Origin: Pseudomonas asplenii
GTDB lineage: Bacteria > Pseudomonadota > Gammaproteobacteria > Pseudomonadales > Pseudomonadaceae
Assembly (NCBI RefSeq): GCF_900105475.1
Contig: NZ_LT629777.1
Location: 1,860,001-1,924,000, forward strand
Length of the DNA: 64,000 nucleotides
Direction of reading: 5' to 3'
Within the stretch, counting starts at the first letter, position 1; every line of letters starts with the position of its first letter. The position numbers and the translations under genes were made by a program. The notes below the pieces were generated by a model. It saw nothing but the letters and a program-made list of their open reading frames with translations. It was not told the DNA's origin and searched no databases. Below are positions 56,486 to 64,000 of this stretch, piece after piece.

Positions 56486-57133
56486 ATGGCTGTTACAGAT
56501 CCTGTGTTATCGGGTTTGACCTATCCGCCGCGCCTCGAATTGGGGGCGCAACTGACCCACGAACAATTGCTCAGCTCGATGCAGGCCACCATGGCCCGGC
56601 ACAAGGGCGGTCCGGTCTGGCTGTTCGCCTACGGTTCGCTGATCTGGCGACCAGAGTGCTCGGCGGTTGAGCGGGTGCGGGGACGGGTCCACGGTTATCA
56701 CCGTGGCCTGTACCTGTGGTCTCATGAGCATCGCGGGACGCCGGAGTTGCCGGGGCTGGTGTTTGGCCTCGATCGCGGTGGCTCCTGCAGCGGTTTTGCC
56801 TATCGGCTGCCGGAGGAGCAGTTGGAGGCATCGCTGTATGCCTTGTGGCAGCGCGAGATGCCGGTACCGTCCTATCGCCCGCATTGGCTCAATTGTCGGC
56901 TGGAAAGCGGGCATACGGTCCAGGCCCTGGGCTTCGTGCTGGAACGGCACTTGCCCAGTTATGCCGGCAATCTGCCCGACAGCGTGCTGACCCAGGTACT
57001 GCAAAGTGCCTGTGGGCGCTACGGCACCACCCGCGACTACGTCGAGCAGACCGCCAGCGCCTTGCGCAGCCATGCCATGCCGGACCGCAATCTGGAGGCG
57101 CGGCTCAAGCGTTGTCGCTCGGGATCCCATTGA
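56486..57133 (+). CDS. ChaC-like gamma-glutamylcyclotransferase
   Basis: A 215-residue protein with VWLFAYGSLIWRPE (residues ~44-57), the substrate-binding FAYGSL loop, and RGRVHGYHRGLYLWS of the ChaC family. ChaC enzymes cleave glutathione to 5-oxoproline and Cys-Gly. The preceding TonB receptor gene ends 27 bp upstream, so the two may share a transcript. Confidence 0.92.
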   Translation: MAVTDPVLSGLTYPPRLELGAQLTHEQLLSSMQATMARHKGGPVWLFAYGSLIWRPECSAVERVRGRVHGYHRGLYLWSHEHRGTPELPGLVFGLDRGGSCSGFAYRLPEEQLEASLYALWQREMPVPSYRPHWLNCRLESGHTVQALGFVLERHLPSYAGNLPDSVLTQVLQSACGRYGTTRDYVEQTASALRSHAMPDRNLEARLKRCRSGSH

Positions 57134-57135
57134 GT

Positions 57136-57162
57136 CGCCTCTCCCGCCGGGTGGGAGAGGCG
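57136..57162. terminator. Perfect 10-bp inverted repeat between convergent chaC-like and glpT
   Basis: CGCCTCTCCC and GGGAGAGGCG pair perfectly around a 7-base loop, 2 bp past the chaC-like stop and 9 bp before the glpT stop. No T-run follows; it likely stabilises or terminates both transcripts. Confidence 0.7.
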
Positions 57163-57170
57163 GTGGGTTC

Positions 57171-58520
57171 CTATGCGGTAGCGGTACGGCTCGTGCTCGC
57201 CGCGCGGGTGTGCCACAGAGTGGGCGCCAGGAACACCATGGACAGCAGGCAGGAGGCGACCAGCAGGACAAAGCCGCCATCCCAGCCGAAGTGGTCCACG
57301 GTGTAGCCCATGGCGGCACTCGCCGCGACCGATCCGCCGAGGTAGCCGAACAGTCCGGTGAAGCCGGCTGCGGTGCCTGCGGCCTTTTTCGGTGCCAGCT
57401 CCAGCGCCTGCAGGCCAATGAGCATCACCGGGCCATAGATCAGGAAACCGATGGAAAACAGCGCGATCATGTCGATGGTCGGGTTGCCGGGTGGGTTGAG
57501 CCAGTACACCAGCGTCGCCACGGTTACCAGGCCCATGAACACCATGCCGGTCAGGCCCCGGTTGCCACGGAAGATCTTGTCCGACATCCAGCCGCACAGC
57601 AGCGTGCCCGGAATCCCTGCCCACTCATAGAAGAAATAGGCCCAGGAAGTCTTGTCGACGTTGAAGTGCTTGGCTTCCTTGAGGTAGGTCGGCGCCCAGT
57701 CCAGCACACCATAGCGCAGCAGGTAGACGAAGACGTTGGCCAGCGCGATGTACCAGAGCATCTTGTTGCGCAGCACGTACTTGACGAAGATTTCCTTGGC
57801 GCTGAATTCGCTCTCGTGGCTGTCGTTGTAACCTTCGGGGTAATCGTTCTTGTACTTCTCGATAGGCGGCAGGCCGACCGACTGTGGAGTATCACGCATG
57901 GTGATGAAGGCAAAGGCCGCCACAGCCAGTGCCACGGTCGCCGGGACATAGAATGCCGCGTGCCAGTCGTTGAACCAGCCCATGCCGAGCAGGAACAGTG
58001 GGCCGATCAGGCCGCCGCCGACGTTGTGCGCGACGTTCCACACCGAGACCACGCCGCCGCGTTCCTTCTGTGACCACCAGTGCACCATGGTCCGCCCGCT
58101 TGGCGGCCAGCCCATGCCCTGGGCCCAGCCGTTGATGAACAACAGGATGAACATCATGGTCACGCTGGAGGTGGCCCAGGGGGCGAAGCCGAAAATGAAC
58201 ATCACCGCGGCGGATACCAGCAGGCCGAAGGTCAGGAAGTAGCGCGGGTTGGAGCGGTCTGATACCAGGCCCATGAGGAACTTCGACAGACCATAGGCGA
58301 TGGCGATCGCCGACATTGCCAGGCCCAGATCGCCACGGCTGTAACCTTCTTCGATCAGGTACGGCATGGCCAGGGAGAAGTTCTTGCGCAGCAGGTAGTA
58401 GCCGGCGTAACCGAAAAAGATCCCGGCGAAGATCTGCCAGCGCAGACGTCGATAGGTGCTGTCTATTTTTTCCTCGGGCAGCGGCGCCCGGTGTGCGGCA
58501 GGTCGAAAGAAGGCAAACAT
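57171..58520 (-). CDS. glpT: sn-Glycerol-3-phosphate transporter
   Basis: A 449-residue, twelve-helix protein of the organophosphate:phosphate antiporter family. Visible marks are [46 protein letters not shown] and [16 protein letters not shown]. GlpT exchanges glycerol-3-phosphate for phosphate and imports fosfomycin. UhpT is the nearest alternative, but length and helices fit GlpT. The upstream palindrome suggests GlpR repression. Confidence 0.95.
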   Translation of the reverse strand: MFAFFRPAAHRAPLPEEKIDSTYRRLRWQIFAGIFFGYAGYYLLRKNFSLAMPYLIEEGYSRGDLGLAMSAIAIAYGLSKFLMGLVSDRSNPRYFLTFGLLVSAAVMFIFGFAPWATSSVTMMFILLFINGWAQGMGWPPSGRTMVHWWSQKERGGVVSVWNVAHNVGGGLIGPLFLLGMGWFNDWHAAFYVPATVALAVAAFAFITMRDTPQSVGLPPIEKYKNDYPEGYNDSHESEFSAKEIFVKYVLRNKMLWYIALANVFVYLLRYGVLDWAPTYLKEAKHFNVDKTSWAYFFYEWAGIPGTLLCGWMSDKIFRGNRGLTGMVFMGLVTVATLVYWLNPPGNPTIDMIALFSIGFLIYGPVMLIGLQALELAPKKAAGTAAGFTGLFGYLGGSVAASAAMGYTVDHFGWDGGFVLLVASCLLSMVFLAPTLWHTRAASTSRTATA

Positions 58521-58566
58521 TCAAGAGCTCCAGATTTCTTGTTTTGACTGCGGATGCGAATGTTAC

Positions 58567-58584
58567 ATTTTCGTTACCGAAAAT
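58567..58584. promoter_or_regulatory. GlpR-type operator of glpT
   Basis: ATTTTCG-TTAC-CGAAAAT is a perfect palindrome with 7-base arms, 47-64 bp upstream of the glpT ATG. The TTCG-N4-CGAA core matches the DeoR-family GlpR operators in enterobacteria and Pseudomonas. It overlaps a TGCTATTTT sequence that could be an extended -10 on the minus strand, consistent with repression. Confidence 0.75.
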
Positions 58585-58760
58585 AGCAGGCTTTCTCATC
58601 TACAAATGTAAGAAATGGAGCATGATCGATGTTGTTTTATGAACATGTCGCGCAGAGTTAACTGAAGGACGTTCTCGGGATGGGGATCATCCTTGTCGCG
58701 ATCTGCCGAGCAGGCGGGCTTCTGGGATGAGCGGGAAGGCCCGTTCACCCCATCACGGCG

Positions 58761-59738
58761 TCAGCGGACCTGCACCACCACCTTGCCCACCGCCTTGCGC
58801 TGGGCGAGATCATCGATGGCCCGGGCCGCTTCGGCCAGTGGATAGGTCTGCGAGACCAGTGGTTTGAGCTTGCCTTCGGCAAACCAGGCGAACAGTTGCT
58901 GAAAGTTCGCGGCGTTGTCCTGTGGCTGACGTTGGGCGAACGAGCCCCAGAATACCCCGACCACCGCCGCGCCCTTGAGCAGTGCCAGGTTCACCGGCAA
59001 CTCGGGGATACGTCCGCTGGCGAAGCCGACCACCAGCAATCGACCGTTCCAGGCAATGGCCCGCACGGCCTGGTCGAACAGGTCGCCGCCGACCGGGTCG
59101 TAGATCACATCGGCGCCGTTGCCGTCGGTGAGGCGCTTGATCTCGTCCTTGAGGCTGCTTTCGTTGTAGTTGATCAGTTCATCGGCGCCGGCGGCCTTGG
59201 CCACTGCGAGCTTCTCGGCGCTGCTGGCCGCGGCGATCACCCGGGCACCCATTGCCTTGCCGATCTCCACCGCCGCCAGGCCGACACCGCCGGAGGCGCC
59301 GAGCACCAGCAGAGTTCCCCCCGGTTGCAGTTGGGCGCGCTGTTTGAGGGCATGCATCGAGGTGCCATAGGTCATGCTGAAGGCGGCGGCACGGGTGAAG
59401 TCCATCGCGGCGGGAATTGGCAACACGTTGTAGCCCGGTACCGCGACTTCCTCGGCAAAGCTGCCCCAGCCGGTGAGCGCCATGACCCGGTCACCGACCT
59501 TGAGATGGCTGACCTTTTCTCCCACCGCCGTGACCACGCCGGCGGCTTCACCGCCGGGCGAAAACGGGAACGGCGGCTTGAACTGGTATTTGCCCTCGAT
59601 GATCAGCGTATCCGGAAAGTTCACCCCGGCTGCATGGACCTGCAGCAGGATTTCGTTCTTTTTCGGCGTCGGACTCGCGATTTCCTCCAGCACCAGCGTT
59701 TCGGCGGCGCCGAAGGCTTTGCACAGTAAGGCTTTCAT
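58761..59738 (-). CDS. Zinc-independent NADPH:quinone oxidoreductase family protein
   Basis: A 325-residue medium-chain dehydrogenase/reductase started at MKALLCKAFGAAETLVLEE. It has the groES-like domain (HAAGVNFPDTLIIEGKY) and Rossmann domain (LVLGASGGVGLAAVEIGKAMGA), but no zinc-binding cysteines, so it is of the quinone oxidoreductase/QorA type. Substrate unknown. It has no close operon partners. Confidence 0.92.
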   Translation of the reverse strand: MKALLCKAFGAAETLVLEEIASPTPKKNEILLQVHAAGVNFPDTLIIEGKYQFKPPFPFSPGGEAAGVVTAVGEKVSHLKVGDRVMALTGWGSFAEEVAVPGYNVLPIPAAMDFTRAAAFSMTYGTSMHALKQRAQLQPGGTLLVLGASGGVGLAAVEIGKAMGARVIAAASSAEKLAVAKAAGADELINYNESSLKDEIKRLTDGNGADVIYDPVGGDLFDQAVRAIAWNGRLLVVGFASGRIPELPVNLALLKGAAVVGVFWGSFAQRQPQDNAANFQQLFAWFAEGKLKPLVSQTYPLAEAARAIDDLAQRKAVGKVVVQVR

Positions 59739-59895
59739 CGGGCTATTCCTTTGGGAGTGATGGCCGATAAGTGTAGGAGTGTGAGTCAATGGGTCAACGA
59801 GCATGCCCTGGCCTGATAGTCACCTATAAGCTTTGTGCTTGGGCTATCTGGCAGGGCTCGCTATGCTAGGCCGTAAACCGGATAAGGAGCGAATC

Positions 59896-60309
59896 GTGAA
59901 AGCGTGGATCATGTTGATGGTGGCCTTGTCGCTGCCGATGGCGGTAATGGCAGAAGAGGCCAAGGAGGGCGAGGGTGCGGGGCCCAAGGTCAGCTATATC
60001 AGCCTGAGCCCGCCGTTCGTCGGCAACTATGGCCTGGATGGCAGCCCCAAGCTGAAGGTCTACAAGGCCGATGTGGCCGTGCGCGTGACCGGCGATGCCG
60101 CTGCTCAGGCGGTCAAGGCCAACGAGCCGTTGATTCGCAACCAACTGGTGGCCCTGTTCGCCCAGCAGACCGTGGATTCGATGAACAACGTCGAAGCCAA
60201 GGAGAAGATGCGTCAGGAGGCGCTCAAACAGGTCCAGCAGGTGATGACCGACGAGACCGGCAAGCCCCAGGTGGAAGACCTGCTGTTCAACAACCTGATC
60301 GTGCAGTGA
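59896..60309 (+). CDS. FliL-like protein
   Basis: A 137-residue protein started at GTG 59896 with AAGGAG upstream. It has a signal peptide (VKAWIMLMVALSLPMAVMAEEAKEG) rather than a stable anchor, then a FliL-like domain (YISLSPPFVGNYGLDG, KVYKADVAVRVTGDAAAQAV, EPLIRNQLVALFAQQTVDSM). No flagellar genes are near. In Pseudomonas such orphan FliL homologues occur; FliL supports the flagellar stator. Role here is unknown. Confidence 0.85.
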   Translation: MKAWIMLMVALSLPMAVMAEEAKEGEGAGPKVSYISLSPPFVGNYGLDGSPKLKVYKADVAVRVTGDAAAQAVKANEPLIRNQLVALFAQQTVDSMNNVEAKEKMRQEALKQVQQVMTDETGKPQVEDLLFNNLIVQ

Positions 60310-60373
60310 TTCGGGATTTTTGATGGCTGGCCGGGTCTCTTCGCGGCGGTTCGGCGCGAAGGGGTCAGCGCAA

Positions 60374-60823
60374 TCAGCGCAAGGCCAGAACGGCGGCCCA
60401 CTGCTGCGTCGTCACCGGCATCACCGACAGGCGGCTGCCTTTTTGCACCAGCGGCATTTCCGCCAGCGCGGTCTGCTGCTTCAGGTAGCCGAGCCCGAGC
60501 ACCTTGGCAAAGGTCTCGACATGTCCGACCTGCAATGCACTCCAGGGATTTTTCTCGGGGGTGGCCTTGGGGTCGTGATAATGGCTTTGCGGGTCCAGGG
60601 CTGTCGGGTCCGGGTAGGCGGCCTCGAGGATTTTGCCGATCCCGGCGATCCCCGGCTCCGGGCAGCTGGAGTGATAGAAGAAGAACTCGTCGCCGACCGC
60701 CATGGCCCGCAGAAAGTTGCGCGCCTGATAGTTGCGTACGCCATCCCAGCGGGTTTCGCCCAGCTTGGCCAGCCCTTGGATCGAGAGTTCGTCCGGCTCG
60801 GATTTCATCAGCCAATAGGCCAT
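60374..60823 (-). CDS. EVE domain protein
   Basis: A 149-residue protein starting MAYWLMKSEPDELSIQGLA, the signature of the EVE/PUA-like family (thymocyte nuclear protein 1 type). Further marks are RWDGVRNYQARNFLRAM and GDEFFFYHSSCPEPGIAGIGKI, which form the modified-base pocket. EVE domains bind modified nucleotides (such as 5-methylcytosine) in DNA or tRNA. No restriction genes adjoin it, so a housekeeping RNA role seems likelier. Confidence 0.92.
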   Translation of the reverse strand: MAYWLMKSEPDELSIQGLAKLGETRWDGVRNYQARNFLRAMAVGDEFFFYHSSCPEPGIAGIGKILEAAYPDPTALDPQSHYHDPKATPEKNPWSALQVGHVETFAKVLGLGYLKQQTALAEMPLVQKGSRLSVMPVTTQQWAAVLALR

Positions 60824-61005
60824 TGTGTTGCTCCTTGGGCAGTTTGTTGGGCAATTTCATACAAACCGACGGTCGGTTGACGTCAGCGTTTGCGTGTTGG
60901 TTCACGTTATCGCAAAATGCCGGGATTTTAAGCTTGACGCTGCTGCACGGCCTATCAAACGAACCGCTGCTGTCATCGTATGTGATTTGCCTAGGGGGGC
61001 AATCG

Positions 61006-61164
61006 ATGAAACGCAAACCGGATTTACTATGGACTTTGGTTATTTTGTTCGGTTTGGGTGTGGTAACTACAGGTTATGCTCAAGGCTTGTGGTCCGGCAA
61101 GAAGGACGCTCCAGTAGAAGTCGCGCAAAACCAGCCTCAGCAGTCGACCCTGTTCAAGCGTTGA
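61006..61164 (+). CDS. Small secreted or membrane peptide, 52 residues
   Basis: A 52-residue product: MKRKPDLLWTLVILFGLGVV, then TTGYAQGLWSGKKDAPVEVAQ and a polar tail ending TLFKR. The hydrophobic stretch (residues 7-24) with the AQG end looks like a signal peptide or single anchor. AGGGGGGC precedes the ATG by about 6 nt, which supports translation. I recall similar small proteins at this position in other pseudomonads. Function is unknown. Confidence 0.75.
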   Translation: MKRKPDLLWTLVILFGLGVVTTGYAQGLWSGKKDAPVEVAQNQPQQSTLFKR

Positions 61165-61215
61165 TAGCACCACAAAGGCGTCGCCATCCGCGTTGACGCC
61201 TTTACTCCCGTCGAT

Positions 61216-61821
61216 TCATTGCGCGATATACCACGCCTTGTCGGTGACCGTTCCCCGCAGGGGTACATCCCAACTGGCCTGGTCCAGTCTTTCGACTTTC
61301 TGACATTCATGGGCCAGTCCCAGCAGCGTGGGTTTGTGCCAGTTCTGACGGCGCGACCGATAGGCCAGGCTGCGGTCGTAGAATCCGCCGCCCATGCCCA
61401 GTCGCCCCCCCAGCGGATCGAAGCCGACCAGCGGCAGCAGCACCAGGTCGAGTGCCCAGACCTTGCGCTGGGCGGCCGGGTTGATCCGTGGCTCAAGGAT
61501 GCGAAAGCGATTGGGTCGCAGCTTTTCCCCCGGGCGAATGCGCTGGAACACCATCTTGGTTCGCGGCCAGGCGCTGAGTACCGGCAGATAAGTGTGTTTG
61601 CCCCGACGCTGGGCTTCGCGCAGCAGCAGGCGCGGGTCGATTTCGCCGTCGGTCGGCAGGTACAGGGCAATATGGCGGGCGCGGCGCAACAGTGGGTGTT
61701 GGGCCAACTGCCGATACAGACCGCGTGCGGCCTGGCGTTGTTCGCCGGGCGTGAGGGCGCGGCGGGCCTTGCGCAGCCGTCGTCGAAGTTGCGGGCGGGA
61801 AAGCGGCGCAGGTTCGGTCAT
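61216..61821 (-). CDS. fau: 5-formyltetrahydrofolate cyclo-ligase
   Basis: A 201-residue enzyme converting 5-formyl-THF to 5,10-methenyl-THF. Marks are RRRLRKARRALTPGEQ, HIALYLPTDGEIDPR, PLVGFDPLGGRLGMGGGFYDRSLAY with the nucleotide-binding glycines. The ATG at 61821 (MTEPAPLSR) gives the usual length; a GTG at 61893 would add 24 residues. It lies downstream of ssrS, as ygfA does in E. coli. Confidence 0.93.
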   Translation of the reverse strand: MTEPAPLSRPQLRRRLRKARRALTPGEQRQAARGLYRQLAQHPLLRRARHIALYLPTDGEIDPRLLLREAQRRGKHTYLPVLSAWPRTKMVFQRIRPGEKLRPNRFRILEPRINPAAQRKVWALDLVLLPLVGFDPLGGRLGMGGGFYDRSLAYRSRRQNWHKPTLLGLAHECQKVERLDQASWDVPLRGTVTDKAWYIAQ

Positions 61822-61906
61822 GGATTCGTGCTGTAGGCAGTGGAGCGGCCAGAACGGCAGCCCGTGACGGCGAATGTCGGGACTCACCGACACTGGCCTG
61901 GAAGTC

Positions 61907-62085
61907 AGGCTCCCCGGATGAACCGCTGTCGACTTAGCCCTTGAACCCGAAAGTTCAAGGTGGAAGGTGCAGTAGGCGTTAAGGCTTTCCGTCTAGCGGA
62001 CATGCACACCGGCCCAACGTGCAAATTCCAGGGTAGTGCAAATCGGCTCAGGGACATCGTCAACTGGCAAGCACCCCAGGGAGTG
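61907..62085 (-). ncRNA. ssrS: 6S RNA
   Basis: On the minus strand a ~179-nt RNA begins near CTCCCTGGGGTGCTTGCC (from about 62085) and ends CATCCGGGGAG (about 61907). The ends pair as in 6S RNA, and the centre would form the open bubble that mimics a promoter. A TATACT -10 box lies at 62091-62096, 6 bp before the predicted start. The order zapA-ssrS-fau is the universal gammaproteobacterial context. It binds sigma70 RNA polymerase in stationary phase. The end positions are approximate. Confidence 0.93.
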
Positions 62086-62115
62086 ATGCCAGTATAACCG
62101 AAAGGGCCGTGGGAA

Positions 62116-62433
62116 TCAGCCCTTGCTGGTGTCCGAATCGGAAGACAGCACCAGATCCACCCGGTCCAGCAGGTCGCGCACCTGCTCGCGCGTCGAGCCG
62201 CTGGCCTGCACATCGGGGCGTTCCTGCTTGTGCAGCAGGTCGTGGGTGATGTTCAGCGCGGCCATCACGGCGATGCGATCGGCGCCGATCACTTTGCCGC
62301 TGCTGCGGATCTCGCGCATCTTGCCATCCAGGTAACGGGCGGCGCTGACCAGGTTGCTGCGCTCTTCCTGGGGGCAGATGATCGAATACTCCTTGTCGAG
62401 TATTTGCACGGTAACGTTATTGCTTGAACTCAT
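62116..62433 (-). CDS. zapA: Cell division protein ZapA
   Basis: The 105-residue protein has an N-terminal globular head (NNVTVQILDKEYSIICPQEERSNLVSAARYLDGKMREIRSSGKVIGADRIAVMAALNI) and a C-terminal coiled coil for dimer/tetramer formation. ZapA cross-links FtsZ filaments at midcell. It overlaps the TIGR02449 gene upstream by 4 bp and precedes ssrS. Confidence 0.96.
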   Translation of the reverse strand: MSSSNNVTVQILDKEYSIICPQEERSNLVSAARYLDGKMREIRSSGKVIGADRIAVMAALNITHDLLHKQERPDVQASGSTREQVRDLLDRVDLVLSSDSDTSKG

Positions 62434-62639
62434 GAGTCTTGCTCCAGGGCCTTGAGGCGCGCAATCATCGATTCAACCTTGCGCCGGGCGATTTCGTTCT
62501 TTTCAATAAGGTGTGCGCGCTCCTCGCGCCAGGTCTTTTCCTGAGCTAATAGGAGTCCGTTTTGGCTTTTTAGTTGCTCGACCCGGGTAATCAGCAGTTC
62601 GAGTCTGGCCATCAGCGCGTGCAGGTCGTTGTCTTCCAT
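62430..62639 (-). CDS. TIGR02449 family coiled-coil protein (ZapB-like)
   Basis: A 69-residue, almost entirely coiled-coil protein (MARLELLITRVEQLKSQNGLLLAQEKTWREERAHLIEKNEIARRKVESMIARLKALEQ). Its size, heptads and coupling with zapA (4-bp overlap) resemble ZapB, the FtsZ-ring cross-linker partner of ZapA in E. coli. The family has no direct proof of function. An N-terminal acidic MEDND motif precedes the coil. Confidence 0.88.
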   Translation of the reverse strand: MEDNDLHALMARLELLITRVEQLKSQNGLLLAQEKTWREERAHLIEKNEIARRKVESMIARLKALEQDS

Positions 62640-62799
62640 TCGTTATCTACTTTGATGTCGACTGAATAGGACTGATGAGCGGTTGTGAGGGGAGCACTCG
62701 GCAAACGAGTTGTGTGGCTCGATGGTCTTGGCATGTCCCTGGGTGCTAGGATACAAGGCCTTCATTCTAGACACTGCGCCGTTCGGCGCCTAGCCGCCC

Positions 62800-63354
62800 A
62801 TGCCTATTCAGAATTCCCCTTATAACGCTTTCGCCAACCTCTTGAACAGTAATGGCCATCCGGTCTCGCCCGCCGAACTGCACGGACTGCTGCTCGGTCG
62901 CAGTTGTGCCGGCGCCGGCTTCGAGGCCGACAGTTGGCTGGTGGATGCCGCCGAGCTGCTGGAAGGCGAACCGCAGGACAACGTGCGCAATGCCCTGATC
63001 GGCCTGCAGGAGATGGTCAAGGGCGAGCTGACCAGCGACGACATGACCGTGGTCCTGCTGTTGCCGAGTGACGATGCGCCGCTGACCGAGCGTGCCGCCG
63101 CGCTGGGCCAGTGGTGCCAGGGCTTCCTCGCCGGTTTCGGCCTGACCTATCGCGCCAATGCCCTGAGCGTCGAGGCCACCGAGGTGCTGCAGGACCTGGC
63201 GGCTATTGCCCAGGTCCAGGATGCCCTGGAAGAGTCCGACGACGGCGAGGGCGATTACATGGAGGTCATGGAGTACCTGCGCGTCGCACCGCTGCTGCTG
63301 TTCACCGAGGTCAACAAGCCGGCCGAACCGGCTGCCAAGCCTTCGCTGCACTGA
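62800..63354 (+). CDS. UPF0149/YgfB family protein
   Basis: A 184-residue all-helical protein of the YecA/YgfB family ([39 protein letters not shown]). It lacks the C-terminal SEC-C zinc motif found in some relatives. In P. aeruginosa the YgfB homologue controls beta-lactam resistance through the AlpA/ampDh3 system. It lies directly upstream of pepP, as in E. coli (ygfB-pepP-ubiH). Confidence 0.93.
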   Translation: MPIQNSPYNAFANLLNSNGHPVSPAELHGLLLGRSCAGAGFEADSWLVDAAELLEGEPQDNVRNALIGLQEMVKGELTSDDMTVVLLLPSDDAPLTERAAALGQWCQGFLAGFGLTYRANALSVEATEVLQDLAAIAQVQDALEESDDGEGDYMEVMEYLRVAPLLLFTEVNKPAEPAAKPSLH

Positions 63355-63390
63355 GTCTCAGGGCCAGCCTGACGGGAGTTCCATCTGCCC

Positions 63391-64000
63391 ATGATCCATA
63401 TCCCCAAAGCGGAATACGCCCGACGTCGCAAGGCGTTGATGGCGCAGATGGAACCCAACAGCATCGCGATCCTGCCGGCCGCCGCAGTGGTCATCCGCAA
63501 CCGCGATGTCGAGCATGTCTATCGCCAGGACAGCGATTTCCAGTACCTCAGCGGTTTTCCCGAGCCCCAGGCGGTGATCGTGCTGATCCCCGGCCGGGTC
63601 CACGGCGAGTACGTGCTGTTCTGCCGCGAGCGCAATGCCGAGCGCGAACTCTGGGATGGCCTGCGTGCGGGTCAGGAGGGCGCGATCCGCGATTATGGCG
63701 CCGACGATGCGTTTCCCATCAATGACATCGACGACATCCTGCCGGGCCTGATCGAAGGGCGCGACCGGGTGTATTCGGCGATGGGCAGCAACCCGGAGTT
63801 CGACCGGCACCTGATGGACTGGATCAACGTGATCCGTTCCAAGGCGCACCTCGGCGCGCAGCCGCCGAACGAATTCGTTGCCCTGGATCATCTGCTGCAC
63901 GACATGCGCCTGTATAAATCGGCGGCGGAAGTGAAGGTGATGCGTGAGGCCGCGGCGATTTCCGCCCGTGCCCATGTGCGGGCCATGCAGGCGGCGCGTG
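63391..64000 (+). CDS. pepP: Xaa-Pro aminopeptidase (5' part, runs off window)
   Basis: The first 203 residues of aminopeptidase P. The N-terminal creatinase-like domain has IHIPKAEYARRRKALMAQME, RNRDVEHVYRQDSDFQYLSGFPEPQAV and CRERNAERELWDGLRAG, all typical. The metal-binding catalytic domain lies beyond the end of the window. It removes N-terminal residues before proline. It follows the YgfB-type gene by 36 bp, in the E. coli order. Confidence 0.95.
   Translation, partial: MIHIPKAEYARRRKALMAQMEPNSIAILPAAAVVIRNRDVEHVYRQDSDFQYLSGFPEPQAVIVLIPGRVHGEYVLFCRERNAERELWDGLRAGQEGAIRDYGADDAFPINDIDDILPGLIEGRDRVYSAMGSNPEFDRHLMDWINVIRSKAHLGAQPPNEFVALDHLLHDMRLYKSAAEVKVMREAAAISARAHVRAMQAAR

Noticed and set aside
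60013..60021. CCGTTCGTC, an exact AlgR-binding core
   Set aside because: It lies inside the FliL-like coding sequence, and a 9-mer hit is expected by chance in 64 kb of GC-rich DNA. No promoter context.

Overview
The window is a high-GC chromosomal segment of a Pseudomonas, most likely of the P. fluorescens group. The gene order matches, from memory, the conserved block of P. aeruginosa PAO1 around PA5225-PA5290: glnK-amtB, lptM-lysA-dapF-xerC, cyaY, rnk-cyaA, argH/algZ-algR-hemCDXY-dsbB-algQ-algP, hemB-ppk/ppx, trxA, rho, ubiD, 6S RNA-zapA and pepP. It is almost entirely core genome. I see no insertion sequence, prophage, CRISPR array, tRNA or rRNA. The accessory parts are the lipoprotein cluster (29.6-34.5 kb), the FTR1-cytochrome gene (34.7 kb), the amino-acid ABC transporter (44.9-48.7 kb) and the TonB receptor/PagP-like/ChaC/GlpT region (53.3-58.5 kb).

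0-4.8 kb: the end of a chemoreceptor gene, ubiK, then glnK-amtB behind a legible sigma54 promoter with two NtrC sites three helical turns apart, a YjbQ-family gene and sutA. 4.9-9.6 kb: a tight minus-strand operon read lptM-lysA-dapF-DUF484-xerC-HAD phosphatase. 9.7-16.8 kb: cyaY, a DUF1289 gene, rnk behind a probable attenuator, class I cyaA, two small unknowns, a GST and argH. 17-26.9 kb: the alginate/haem region algZ-algR, hemCDXY, dsbB, algQ, an FKBP isomerase and the repeat-rich algP, followed by a TIGR02444 gene, an ABC-F ATPase and a LysE exporter.

29.6-34.5 kb: a four-gene envelope operon (COG3014 lipoprotein, YcfL-like, LpoB-like, CsgG-like) preceded by a tandem second COG3014 gene. 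I rate it the most plausible poorly described system here. 34.7-39.6 kb: a cytochrome c-FTR1 fusion, yaiI, elbB, a sterol-desaturase-like membrane enzyme and a DedA protein. 39.8-44.6 kb: hemB-ppk, with a candidate Pho box, facing ppx. 44.9-48.7 kb: a polar amino-acid ABC importer with a divergent FadR-type regulator. 48.9-53.3 kb: trxA, rho, and ubiD coupled to a ferredoxin-type flavin reductase. 53.3-60.8 kb: a small outer-membrane protein that resembles PagP, a TonB-dependent receptor, ChaC, GlpT under a palindromic GlpR-like operator, a quinone oxidoreductase, a FliL-like protein and an EVE-domain protein. 61-64 kb: a 52-residue peptide, fau (5-formyl-THF cyclo-ligase), ssrS, zapA, a TIGR02449 gene, a UPF0149 gene and the start of pepP.

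Several parts connect functionally: nitrogen sensing (glnK-amtB), phosphate/polyphosphate (hemB-ppk-ppx), envelope assembly (lptM, dapF/lysA, the lipoprotein cluster, dsbB, PagP-like), and alginate/stress control (algZ/R, algQ, algP, sutA, rnk, 6S RNA).
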